The notes under the pieces are model-generated. The model searched no databases, was not told where the DNA came from, and saw only the letters and a list, made by a program, of their open reading frames with translations. Shown one piece after another: positions 33,772 through 42,470 of a stretch of DNA of 45,000 nt; positions within the stretch are counted from its first letter, which is position 1; every line of letters starts with the position of its first letter. Made by a program: the position numbers and the translations under genes. The stretch is taken from assembly GCA_012295275.1 (NCBI GenBank), contig CM022671.1, positions 6,324,065 through 6,369,064 of the forward strand, in the 5' to 3' direction. The DNA is from Chrysomallon squamiferum. Its lineage: Eukaryota; Mollusca; Gastropoda; Neomphalida; Peltospiridae.

Positions 33772-34209
33772 AAGAAGAAGAAGAAAAAGTGGAAGAAGAT
33801 CAACAACAGCAGCAACAACAATAGTAAGAGTAAGAAGAAGAAGAAGAAGAAACAATGCAAAAACTCATTGAATAAATATTTCAAAATTATTTTGGATTTA
33901 CTACGTACTTCTATGTTTTATTTTATTATTATTATTTTTTTTATTATTTATTTATTTATTTGGTTAAAGTTATGCATTATTATTTATCCTTTTAAATTAT
34001 AAATTATTTTTCTCACCTCGAGCGGGGAGACCACACCCATACCCATCAGATCCCTGAATTCGCATTCCAAACAGGCCCCCAATGACAGCGTTAGCGTTAA
34101 CTGGGTACACGCTGGTGGACAGTTTACTAACGTCACAAGTCTCGGCTGCCATGTCTTCAGCCGTCACACACGTCATACACAACGCCAGCATAATCAAAAG
34201 TCTCGCCAT
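20993..34209 (-). CDS. Gene B: paralogous giant class C GPCR-like receptor with five Venus-flytrap domains
   Basis: Twelve coding exons on the minus strand: 34209-34017, 33703-33623, 32964-32839, 32578-32412, 32111-31236, 30794-29337, 29088-27676, 26744-26591, 26101-24748, 24502-23012, 22645-21644, 21102-20993 (stop). Corrected for frame breaks the product is about 2,808 aa: VFT1 (1-481), VFT2 (482-967), VFT3 (968-1438), VFT4 (1439-1941), VFT5 (1942-2438), 7TM (about 2495-2760), short tail. Exon number, phases and even some exon lengths (167 nt for exon 4 in both genes) match gene A, so the two arose by whole-gene tandem duplication. The raw sequence breaks frame at four places (30504-30506, 30191-30196, 25581-25583, 22449-22456). 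Similarity and exon phase persist on both sides of each. Read as either a gene with assembly indels or a young pseudogene; transcripts would decide. Confidence 0.8.
21363..21600. repeat. (AT)n followed by a purine-rich GA/GAA tract in gene B intron 11
   Basis: (AT)n at 21363-21401, then about 180 nt of almost pure purine on the plus strand. On the minus (sense) strand this is a long pyrimidine tract downstream of the exon 11 donor. Confidence 0.85.
21644..22645 (-). CDS. Gene B, exon 11: linker and class C seven-helix domain, one frame break
   Basis: It starts VSVWKQGKLTVKDEKS with linker CPAGLICGC, then a Pro/Thr-rich stalk (LTPPTTTPPEP). One base is missing at about 22449-22456: the literal frame reads ENSCMNGQ and then leaves the family, while the other frame reads YEWPVWAIAVAVLTSIG, TM1. 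The remaining helices are intact: TM2 VLGFFTIIGILGIYGVNF, TM3 RLVMGIVYMMVFACLLVK, TM4 CALFLCAVGIVCIQAVI, TM5 TGLVMSFIFVMVIVGVTG, TM6 WILVSCVCTAGCFLVW, TM7 DPTVAIANFVNATLLLIC. The TM3/loop-2 cysteine pair is present (ITCAARR, WFCHAID). YRDPTVAI before TM7 resembles the GPRC5 family (NDPTLAI, from memory). It ends LAAGAD in phase 1 before GTAAAA. Confidence 0.83.
23012..24502 (-). CDS. Gene B, exon 10: linker and VFT domain 5 (diverged)
   Basis: Single intact 497-codon exon, phase 0-0. It starts IGTFSSSGKLEISDYARN, linker CNRDDTCTEC, a spacer, then IIGVFDIHEQGMDPYRCG. Landmarks: GFQQFLAFWYTFSLP, AVDTCSNSLRVDQDLW, VAYISPSAQSVQFNNT, YLARTSPPRDQLLRVL, AGWDYVVGIES, SNVVILFTNKED, KHWFDEYYQKLHKC and TIAAVHALGNELEAY. 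It shares with gene A VFT5 the FQQ-AF opening, the QD(M/L) after the first Cys and the ending G(D/Y)xxYN(I/V)L. The usual VN after the first helix and the ATS triplet are lost (SAQS), so it may no longer bind an amino acid. Confidence 0.85.
24748..26744 (-). CDS. Gene B, exons 8-9: linker and VFT domain 4, one frame break
   Basis: Exon 8 (26591-26744) encodes IGSYAGATIQIITEKVG, linker CSSNCLRC and YIPGDILIGG with a phase-1 donor GTGCGT. Exon 9 (24748-26101) continues LFDVHEKSYNPFTCG, GFQLLEAFHYALGQVN, LGGVGLDTCES, IPQISYASTSTQLKD, YFYRTVPADDHQARAM, WANNEDAF, NPWFNEYYEYIHNC and VINAVYASAFAIDKAI. The SYASTS triplet plus RTVPADDHQARAM is the closest match in the window to the mGluR amino-acid pocket signature. 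One base is missing in the GGG run at 25581-25583: the literal frame ends four residues after NRQPERFRN region, whereas the shifted frame reads ESAARAFQKLAAEFRICIA. The 1,354-nt exon needs 1,355 nt to keep phase. Confidence 0.8.
26160..26430. repeat. (AAAT)n/(AAAC)n tract in gene B intron 8
   Basis: Imperfect tetranucleotide array between the two VFT4 exons. Confidence 0.9.
27412..27655. repeat. (AAAT)n and (GATA)n compound array in gene B intron 7
   Basis: The block AAAT-CAGA-GATA-AAAT occurs twice, at about 27412-27545 and 27546-27655, so a roughly 125-bp compound unit has duplicated. Confidence 0.85.
27676..29088 (-). CDS. Gene B, exon 7: linker and VFT domain 3
   Basis: Single intact 471-codon exon, phase 0-0. 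It starts VTSYNTKTGFLNSNFD, linker CSGKCYQC, then YIPGDFIIGGIFAV and FACG. Landmarks: GFQLTAAMQYALSMVNSGK, TLGGFMEDHCNN, IPVVSPFSTARSLKSN, VFYRTVLGEDTLAMAMVKLAKS, VVVLYLGESD, FSKYYSEVFKC and TINAVYAVADALDRTLKQFC. It ends YNGSQYET. The RTVLGED hinge and FSTAR loop depart from the mGluR pattern in the same region where gene A VFT3 keeps ATS and RTVPSD, which suggests relaxed or changed ligand specificity in B. Confidence 0.88.
29337..30794 (-). CDS. Gene B, exon 6: linker and VFT domain 2, with two compensating frame breaks
   Basis: Exon of 1,458 nt, phase 0-0. It begins VGNFSNNILNLNTSDLTF with linker CTSNICNEC, then QVPGDILIGSLTQLHNQG and PFSCG. In the A-run at 30504-30506 (minus strand, after YALS) the frame shifts by one extra base; similarity resumes as NTQDVLPANTLKNVKLGG and FVDAC. 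A second break, one base missing, lies in the CGGCGG stretch at 30191-30196, between PYFNR and VPSDAVQAKAIVTF. The two cancel, so total exon length stays a multiple of three. The intervening 300 nt still reads as VFT (RIPEIDSMATASKLSDRS). Later landmarks: GWTYFQLVVRDDAFGEQ, QLIGAEPWG, FSKWYESEFKC, SSVYASAKAIHNTL. It ends SVKSGQYVK. Confidence 0.75.
30838..31118. repeat. (TG)n array with higher-order structure in gene B intron 5
   Basis: Runs of (TG)n are separated by recurring TCTATTGTGTCTGTATGTATC-like spacers, about five times, with spacing near 60 nt. Confidence 0.9.
31236..34209 (-). CDS. Gene B, exons 1-5: signal peptide and VFT domain 1
   Basis: The ATG at 34209 sits 7 nt downstream of a TTTTCAG acceptor, so a 5' UTR intron is likely. 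The signal peptide is MARLLIMLALCMTCVTA. Exon 1 (34017-34209) has VIGGLFGMRIQGSDGYGCG; exon 2 (33623-33703) MQIYEAARWAIGKIN and PGITLG; exon 3 is 32839-32964; exon 4 (32412-32578) SAVSPRASSELSNK and YPTFLRTSPST; exon 5 (31236-32111) LQWQKIVLVYSETDYGKDF, NPWYKEWYMLVNKC and TTIKAVYVYAEALRQ. The frame is intact through all five exons. The hinge reads RTSPST instead of RTVPPD, and the ASS triplet replaces ATS, so binding chemistry probably differs from gene A VFT1. Confidence 0.85.
33720..33852. repeat. (AAG)n/(AAC)n tract in gene B intron 1
   Basis: About 17 AAG units and AAC/AAT units. On the sense strand this is a strong CTT pyrimidine tract just upstream of the exon 2 acceptor. Confidence 0.9.
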
Positions 34210-34255
34210 CTTTAATCTGAAAACGAAAGTAAATATTTAAAAACAAATCGTTCGT

Positions 34256-34257
<2 letters not shown>

Positions 34258-34294
<37 letters not shown>
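34258..34294. repeat. (CA)n microsatellite upstream of the gene B start
   Basis: About 18 CA units in the putative 5' UTR intron. Confidence 0.95.
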
Positions 34295-34299
<5 letters not shown>

Positions 34300-34769
34300 A
34301 GGTTTTGGTAAATATTTACACATATTTATAAAATTCACACATACACATATACGCATACATTTTTATATAGATGCACACACATACATACACAAATACACAT
34401 GTATTATACATGTAGCTACTCTATGTACATATATGCACACATATGCATATGAAACATCAATTCACAGTTTAAATAAATGTACATACATGCGCACGTATAT
34501 GCACATGAAACATCAATTTCAGAGTTTAAATAGATGTACATATGAACACATACACACATTTATACATATACACACGCTTACATACACACACACATGCACG
34601 CACTAGTGCTATATAATCTTATTTACGAGGTATGCTGCAACAACACTATTACTTTTTGAAGATAGTAAGTAGTACAGACGATGTGGTAAAATGACTACAA
34701 GGGATAGACACACTGAGATGGTCTGGACGTAATAAAAATAATAATAACAATCATAATAACAGTAATAAT

Positions 34770-34980
<211 letters not shown>

Positions 34981-35176
34981 GCACAAGATCGATAGATCTC
35001 TTCGGTGTATCGAGTCCAAAACTCTGGATGTAAGTAAGCTGGGGGGTTGGGGAATGATATTTCAAGAGAAAATAAAACACTTTTTCTCCATGTTAATACA
35101 TTGAGATAACATTCTGTGGTGTCCGATGTGTGTCTGTCTGACAAACAGAATGATTATCAAAGCACTAAACAGAAGA

Positions 35177-35215
<39 letters not shown>

Positions 35216-35345
35216 TTTTATATATATATATATATATTTTTTTTTACCTGATATCAAATACTGATTAACAATATGCATTATTATAGCTGGGATTTCAGTC
35301 AACGGAAATTCATCAAACAAAATAAACTAAATATCAACTACTTAC

Positions 35346-35406
35346 CTGTACCGCCCTAGTACGTATAACATAAACACTTGTATTAAACATCAGGCTATAT
35401 AATAAA
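35346..35406 (-). promoter_or_regulatory. Gene B candidate core promoter and 5' UTR exon
   Basis: On the minus strand a TATATA element (35396-35406) lies about 50 nt upstream of a strong donor (GGTACAG, then GTAAGTAG, boundary at 35346/35345). Together with the TTTTCAG acceptor just before the ATG (34216/34217) this suggests a short 5' UTR exon starting near 35370. In AT-rich DNA a TATA-like string alone is weak evidence. Confidence 0.35.
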
Positions 35407-36009
35407 CTACAGACAAATAAATGCAGCCAGTTGACGATATTTTACCAGAAACAAAAATTTGCTCACCCAGATGGTTAACGACACTATTGCTTTTATCCTT
35501 CTTTCTATCCTAATATCGAAAACTCAAAATTTCACAGTAAAGAGGTGTAGTCTATGCCATGTTACCTCCGACAGCCCAACCCCAGTTCTTAATATTACAG
35601 GTATCGAGTCAAGGAAATCATGTTGCCATAAATAGTTTTTCTATGCTTTATTCAGAACGCGAATCGAGGCGACAAAACCTGTTCTGCAGGTTCATTGACA
35701 AACTGGTCATTCGAGCGTCTCACTGCACTGACAGTTCGCGAGTACAAGCTAACGGTTTGCTTAATGATGTAAGGGAAATAACTCCTGTTATGCAGCAGGA
35801 TATGATTTTATACATCACATTATTTTAAATTTTTAAATAAATAAAAAGGTCAGTAATCAACAAGAGGTAACATAGATTGTAACCAAATGAAATGATTATT
35901 AACACTATTAATACTGTCTTTACTGTTGTCATTGTTGTTATGTTTGTTACTGTTGTTATTATAATTTCTTTTACAAGCTGTATTCTGACTGAATGTGTGT
36001 GTGTGTGTG

Positions 36010-36283
36010 CAGGGTTGGATTTAATGTGCTTGCTGCCCATAGGCTAACACATTTTTACCGCCCCCTCCTCAAGGCTCAAGTCCCCGTCACCCTTCCCACT
36101 TAGTTTATATAATATGAATGGTTATAACTTATGATCTAGTTTTGGCAAAAACATGGTTTTACATTTACATAATGATTTATTTAAATGTGAAAATACGAAT
36201 TTATGTAACATAAAGTGCAGCCCCTATCATCTTTGCCGCCCTAGGCACTAGCCTAGAAAGCCTGTATGTGAAATCCGGCCCTG
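36010..36283. mobile_element. Short hAT-like MITE inserted in a (GT)n tract
   Basis: The left end CAGGGTTGGATTT and the inverted right end CAGGGCCGGATTT match at 11 of 13 positions. The 274-bp element carries GCCGCCC-type GC-rich stretches near both ends. It is flanked by TGTGTGTG and TGTGTGCG, a near-perfect 8-bp target duplication within a (GT)n repeat. Ends beginning CAGGG with 8-bp duplications are typical of hAT elements. It has no coding capacity. Confidence 0.6.
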
Positions 36284-36516
36284 TGTGTGCGTGTGTGTGT
36301 GTGTTGTTTGTTGGAGCGTGATATTTTATTATTATGTTGTGGGGGAGGGCTCTGGTTTGTGTTTCTCTAGGTGGGTGTGTTTGTTGTTTATTATGAACAG
36401 AAAGAAAGAAAAGATGAGAAAGAAAAATAACACGAAAATGCTGTGTAAAGGAGAAAGAAATAAATAAAGAAAAGAAATAAAAAAATTCCGGAAGCAAACC
36501 TTAATGTATTTTGGTT

Positions 36517-36522
36517 AATTAC

Positions 36523-36609
<87 letters not shown>
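36517..36609. repeat. (GT)n microsatellite
   Basis: About 46 GT units. Confidence 0.95.
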
Positions 36610-36614
<5 letters not shown>

Positions 36615-37455
36615 TCTTTTTTTTATAAATATTTTTCTCTGATAATGAACGCGAAAGCCCAACATAAGTTCATGACTGCTGTTACCTAGGTTTTACTGCG
36701 AGTTTCAGGCACTTTTTAGTTTAAGTATCAGGCCAGTTTGTAGGGTTGGAGCGCGTAGGTGTTACTCTATGTGATTCTACATACAATATTTATTACTATT
36801 ATTATTAGTATTTACCACTCCCTGAGATTGTTGTTGTTGATGGTTTTGTTTGGTTAAAAAAAAAAAAAAAAAATAAAAAAATAAATGGGACTTTAATTTA
36901 ACAAATTCCAGAGTGAGAAATTTCAAGAATCATTGAATGGTATCGAATCACTAAGATCTTAAATTTTGAGTATTTTGTTTTCTTCTTTGATTAAAACCAG
37001 GATAGTCTAAATAAAAATGACTAAAACTAATAAAGACTGGCATTGTTTAAAATTAATGACTTAGTATCGCCCTCGGCTGACCAGGATCTGACATTATAAC
37101 ATTTTAAATTATACGCTGATTAAATTACAATAACCACAGCATCGTGCGTTGAACAGGAAACCCAAAACACTCCTTAACTGATATACATGTATAAAAAGTG
37201 GAAACTGCACATTTAATTTTTATTAAGTAATATTCTGTTAAAATGATGTAGTTATTTGTTAAATAAGTTTAATAGTTTTATCTAATTTTAAACGGTGAAA
37301 CATTCTACTTTCTACTTTAATAAAGTATCGCTTTAACCAGAAGAGTGCGTGACTGGGCAAGGGGAGGTAACTTTCAAGTTAAATGGCTGACAGGAGGAAT
37401 GTGTAAATAAAGCTTTAATGTACTTGACACAGACAGAAAACGTCATTTGTCAGCT

Positions 37456-37823
37456 ATGACAACAATTGATGAATGTAATCGAAGAAAAGTTTATGATTTT
37501 GTTGCAGCCCTTATTGAGAAAGGTATTAAGGTGCTCGCTTTAGACTTTGATCTGACGTTGATTTCTATTCATTCGGGAGGAATCTGGCGAGAAGGGACAG
37601 AAAAGTTGGCTGCGCACGTGCGGCCATGTATGGCAGATCTGATTGAAATTGCTGTCAGTCGGGGCATGCATGTTTGTGTTGTGACGTTTCACAGACAGTC
37701 CTGGTTGATCAGAGATGTGCTAAAACTTGTCTTATCAAAAAAGTAAGTAAACTATAAAAAATACTCCATCTCGGATAGAGAGATGATGAAAAGAAATGGG
37801 AATGTTTACTAACAATTTTAAAC

Positions 37824-37866
<43 letters not shown>

Positions 37867-40800
37867 ATGTTCAAATGATATTATTATGAGATATGCAGTA
37901 AACAACTGTATTACATATTAAATATTAAAGGTGTACTACAAGATATAAAACGTTTCACTATATCTTTGTATTCAGTCATTTACAGTTAATCGTTTCCTGC
38001 AGTTTTAGAATAAAATCAGTAGTTTAACTAAACCATCACAAAATATTTATCAGACAGAATTTCAACATCTTATGCATATATATATGGTATATATATATAT
38101 ATATAAATGTAGACAGACATACATACATATATACATACACACAGTACATACCTAAATACTTACAATCACTGTTTCTTTTCAAAGTTCTGCAAACTACTGA
38201 AAAGTAAGAATTAACGTGTTTTCTTGCTTTGTTAATTATTTTCAGTCGTTTTTATTTATTTATTTATTATTAGTGACATTACAATTATTTATATTCAAAA
38301 GACAACTATATAATAATAATAACAACAGTAACAACATCATCAACAACAACAATAATAAAGGAATCAGATATGTAATTATGAATCATTGTGTAAGTGATAT
38401 TAACTCAGTAGTTTGGAATTACTGTATGAATGTTTAATACCATGACTCACTATTAACAGTATTTGTGTTTCTGACAGATGAACACTCATTTGGGGAAATG
38501 GTTGAGTCATTGACTTGGATTATTTTTACCGAATTGCTGCTTGCATTATATAGTAGAATGAGTTTCATCTCTGAGTATCTGACTTTTTACTCTGAGAATG
38601 ATGTCACAAACACATACACTGTGTATTTATTTATTTGTTTCTAATATAATCAGGTCATTCTGTGTCAAATCACCCAATGGGTTAAACCCGATTGTTTCAG
38701 ATTTTTATGAAACTTGGTATACTTGTTGATTAGGATCACACAGCACCAAATCTGAAATATTAGCCCAATTGGATCAGTGGTGTGGGAGATATGGACCCCC
38801 CCCCCGAATTTTGAGATTTTGGGCAAAAATGGGCATGATCACCAACCTTTGAACCCTTATATCTCAGAAACTACTGGGCCAATCTTCATAAAATTGGTAT
38901 TGTTGAAAAGGCAATATAACAAGAATTCCAAATCTGCCATTATTGTTCAATAAAACATATATATATGTGTAATATTTTTTGTTTAGCCACATTGTAGATT
39001 TAAAAAATGCATACCTGCATGGATGATTGATACAGTGCATTACAATGTACATTTTCTACATGTATACAATTTGAAACAACGAATTACCTCATGAAAAAAA
39101 GCCATGCTATCACAGATTTCTGCATCAAGAATATTCCAGGCATTCACTTTTTCAACATCACACCAGACCACATAGCAAAGCATGAGTTGGAACTACAAGG
39201 GAGGTTTCAAGTGGCCAAAATGGTCAAGGGAACACAGCAGTTTCACCCGTTAGTTCCATTATCTAAATCAAAGATGCATGCCTACAAGCTGAGCCTGCAG
39301 AGTCGCCCACCAGAACTAGTATATGTCCAGGATTCTGAGGATGATATGATAGAGTTACCATAGGAGCCTTCCACTGAAGCCAAGAAGCAACACTATGTTT
39401 GACAATGAGGCATGGGTTGGGCTGGTTGAGGACATTTCAGAAGAGCATGGAGACTTCTTTATTCGTTTCATGCACCATCACAGATCTTCTAAGTTATTTC
39501 ACTGGCCAAACAGAGAAGACACTTGTTGGATTAGTGAAAGGGACATATTCTGTGTCATTGATACACCTGCTATTGCATCTTCTCTATGGATGTACTCTTG
39601 GAGTAAAAAAGATGATGCTATAACTGCCAGATTATAGGGGAAGTGGGTTACTGAATAATTCTGTGACTGCTGAACTGGTGAGAAGACAATGAAGTAAGTA
39701 GTTTGATATCATATGATCATAAATGTAGGCCTACGATGTCTTACTCGGTGACCAAGAGAGATGGTGATTCCTAGCATCCAGAATTGTTCATTCAGGTTTT
39801 AGCTAATCTGCAGTTAATGGCAGAAAAGGTGTTATTTTCATGGACGTGCATTTTTTAAATCTATATTGTGGCTAAACAAAAAATATTACACCCAGGAAAC
39901 TTTTATATGTTTTACTTAACACATGCGAGATTAAATTTCAATAAAGGTCATCTCAAGGTCAATACCAATTTTATGAAGATTGGCCCATTAGTTCCTGAGA
40001 TATGAGGATTCAAAGCTTGGAGCTCAAGCCCATTTTTGCAAAAATCTCAAAATTTGGGAGTGGGGGGCCATATCTCCCACACCACTGGTCTGATTGGCTC
40101 CCAATCAACAAGTATACCAGGTTTCATAAAAATCTGAGATGGTCAGATTAAATTATTTTTTTGAGGGGTGTGTATTGACACAGAATAACCCAATTGCATT
40201 TACTTGCCAATATAAAAAAATATATAAAATGAAATAAACAATATAAAATAAAAACAATAATAATAATGTAAATAAATAAATAAATAAAAATCCATTGCAA
40301 AGTTGTCACATTCTCAATCATTCAGATAAATTACTCATATCAAAATAATACATCTTTGTAACATTCTTCAAAATTATACAGAAACACTGCTATTTTAACA
40401 TGAATTAAATAAAATGATAACTTGGAAGCATGTAGAAGATATAACAACTGTCTATTCAGTTACAGTCAAACTTTAACACAACCCAAAATAATAATTTGAT
40501 TATTTTAAACACCACAGATACACTTTAACATGAAACCAGTAACAAATTAGAAGGATGACCTTTTTTTTTTTTTTTTTTTGATACAACTGGGATTATATTT
40601 TATCCGTTTCACTTCAGGGCGTCTGCGCGGGTATTGGTTCAGGGAAACAGCATTGACCTGATGCAGAGACAGGGAGTTGACGAATTCATGGGGAAGGAGG
40701 CTCACCTGATCACAGTCCTAAACGAGATCTACACCAAACGGCACATCATCGTCAAACCAGAGGAGGTGATTCTGCTGGACGATGATGAGAAGAACATTCG

Positions 40801-40897
40801 CACGGCCATCTCGTTCAATCACTGGGCAGTGCTGATATCCGAGGACGTCAACCATGACAGTTTCGACAGTTTCAAAAAAATGCTGCTTGTCACTTAA
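37456..40897 (+). CDS. HAD-superfamily phosphatase-like protein (two exons)
   Basis: Exon 1 is 37456-37742 and exon 2 is 40618-40897; donor AA|GTAAGT, acceptor TTCAG, phase 2. The product is 188 aa. HAD landmarks are complete and in order: motif I DFDLT (residues 30-34, nucleophile Asp30 and acid/base Asp32), motif II Thr77 in VVTFHRQS, a Lys-containing middle region with KPEE near 140, and motif IV DDDEKN (about 149-154) for Mg2+. It is a small HAD without a large cap, so probably a phosphatase acting on a phosphoprotein or small phosphate ester. The substrate is unknown. I chose the ATG at 37456; an upstream in-frame TTG is not a likely eukaryotic start. The 2.9-kb intron contains a DNA transposon. 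The gene is divergent from receptor gene B, 2 kb away. I know similar unnamed proteins in protists and invertebrates only from general memory. Confidence 0.8.
38653..40190 (+). mobile_element. DNA transposon remnant with ~350-bp terminal inverted repeats
   Basis: Left arm 38653-39011 and right arm 39847-40190 are inverted copies at roughly 80% identity by eye. The outer ends read GGTCATTCTGTGTCAA and, reverse-complemented, GGTTATTCTGTGTCAA. Shared internal blocks include ATTTTTATGAAACYTGGTAT, GTGTGGGAGATATGG, GGGCCAATCTTCATAAAATT and the inner edge TTTGTTTAGCCACA. The 835-bp centre holds decayed coding sequence. I cannot define a target-site duplication or superfamily. The element lies wholly inside the intron of the HAD gene, in the same orientation as its ORF. 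Confidence 0.8.
39091..39637 (+). pseudogene. Decayed transposon-encoded ORF (C-terminal part)
   Basis: The first segment (39091-39363) reads MKKSHAITDFCIKNIPGIHF and continues to MIELP, then a TAG. After a second stop and a frame change it resumes at 39395 as MFDNEAWVGLVEDISEEHGD, FIRFMHHHRSSKLFHWPN and EDTCWISERDIFCVID to a TAG at 39635. The pattern W-x-G-x-V ... FMH ... FxWP ... CWI is a Tudor/SH3-like module that I remember at the C-terminus of unnamed, probably transposon-encoded proteins in cnidarian and mollusc genomes. At least one stop and one frameshift make it non-functional here. No catalytic domain is visible. Confidence 0.55.
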
Positions 40898-41770
40898 ACA
40901 ACCTTTGTTTCACATCCTTTCCTTGTGAATGTTTATTTATTTTGTATTTTGTCCCCTTTATAAAAGTTTACACTACTTAGAATGAAGTAGAATATACAGT
41001 ACACATTTTTTACATTGAAAGAAACTTACAGATGTGGGCATTGCATTGAAAAAAAGAGTTAATTTTGTAACAGAGAATTTATATACAGTGTAATTGTTTT
41101 TCTTTATAAAAACTTACAGAGACAGAAGTATAATTGAGGAAATGAATTCCTAAATAGTATTAGTAGGATAAATATAAAAATGTATGTTATAAACTTTCTA
41201 TTTCTTTTCACTTTTGGTGTAAAACACAGAGATAATGTAATGTTTCAGAAAATCGAATTGCCAGTATCATACATGTTATGTACCCTTTTTTATTTTTACT
41301 TTATAAACATTTACATGAGCATATGACGATGTTTGAGAAAACAGATTTAGTGAAAGTTTACTGTGAATTACAAATGTTTGTTTCTATTGTATGGAAAGGT
41401 GCTTTAAGAATACAGTTTGTATTGAAATTATGTCTATACATGTATGAGAGTAACTAGCTTTAAAAAGTCAGCTTGATTACATGAATAATAAAAAAAAAAG
41501 TGCTAAATTGTATGTGAAAGGTCATTAAGCAGATTTAATGTTTATATGAATGTTAACAGATCATTTGTTTTTTTTGTTATTTTGTCTCAGTTTACTCCTA
41601 GTTCTGTTATTCAACAATAGCAATTCACAACCAGTTACTGATTAAATAATATGTACAGGTTTATAATCACTAATTAGGTATCATTTGATTCCATTAGATT
41701 GATGAATCTGTCACAGACTAGTTATTGTATTACTATTTAAATAGTCTTGTAATCTTTCACAATTCACCAA

Positions 41771-42082
41771 CAGCCGTGCTTCCCAACTATTTTGCTACCA
41801 GTGACTCTGTTTATTTAAATGTATGTTGGACTCCAGATGTTTGAAATGGCTGTCTACTCAACAAGATGATTTTATTAACTAATGTAAAAACTAATTTTCC
41901 CAGTTTCACATCTTTGTTTAAAGACTCATGTAACTGAATAAGCAAATAAATTTATACTCAGTGTAATTATGAGTAAAATGCATTTTACGTGTAACCTGTA
42001 GACATTTTTTTACTTGGCTCTAGGACCCCAGTTTTGCCTCTGTCACCCCTGGGGATCCAGTGACCACAAGCTGAGAACCTTG
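41771..42082. mobile_element. Possible decayed hAT-type element
   Basis: The left end CAGCCGTGCTTCCCAACT and the inverted right end CAAGGTTCTCAGCTTGTGGT are reminiscent of the hAT/Charlie type CAGNGGTTCTCAA. The two ends are poorly matched and no target duplication is visible. Confidence 0.25.
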
Positions 42083-42177
42083 TCTGATAGTAGTATTATC
42101 AGTAAATGACAACAAAAATATTGAAATTATCATTTCTAAATCTGGCTTAATTGCTGATGGGACTCGTTAAGTAAATC

Positions 42178-42470
42178 TCAGAATAGTGATAGTATTGGTG
42201 TAGTGATTGTTAGAGTAGTGACAGATGAATTACTGATAATCAGAATGAGGATAGAATTGGGTTAGTGATAGTTTGAATACTAATCAATGTGGACCAGTGA
42301 CTGACAGAAAATTGATAGCGATGTTTTAGTTAATGTCAGAATAGTGACAAGTGGATTAGTTATTGCTTGAGTAATGATAGAAATGGATTACTAATAGTGA
42401 CTTGCATTAGTAATTATTAAAATAGTGACAACTGGTTTCTGATTACATGATTAATGATGGGTTCATTTAA
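42178..42470. repeat. Degenerate minisatellite
   Basis: Repeated variants of AGTGATAG, TTAGTGA, GGATTAG and ATAGTGACA over 290 bp, with an apparent period around 35-45 nt. Heavily diverged. Confidence 0.5.

Larger units (their letters stand above)
35373..37455. other. Spacer between divergent gene B and the HAD gene
   Basis: Contains the MITE (36010-36283), (GT)n at 36517-36609, poly(A) near 36857, and two AAGGGRARRTAACT motifs (35771-35785, 37359-37373). The HAD gene promoter should be in the last few hundred bases; no clear core element was recognised. Confidence 0.5.

Noticed and set aside
35559-35828. 89-codon plus-strand frame between gene B and the HAD gene
   Set aside because: No recognisable motif, no splice or promoter support, composition not convincingly coding.
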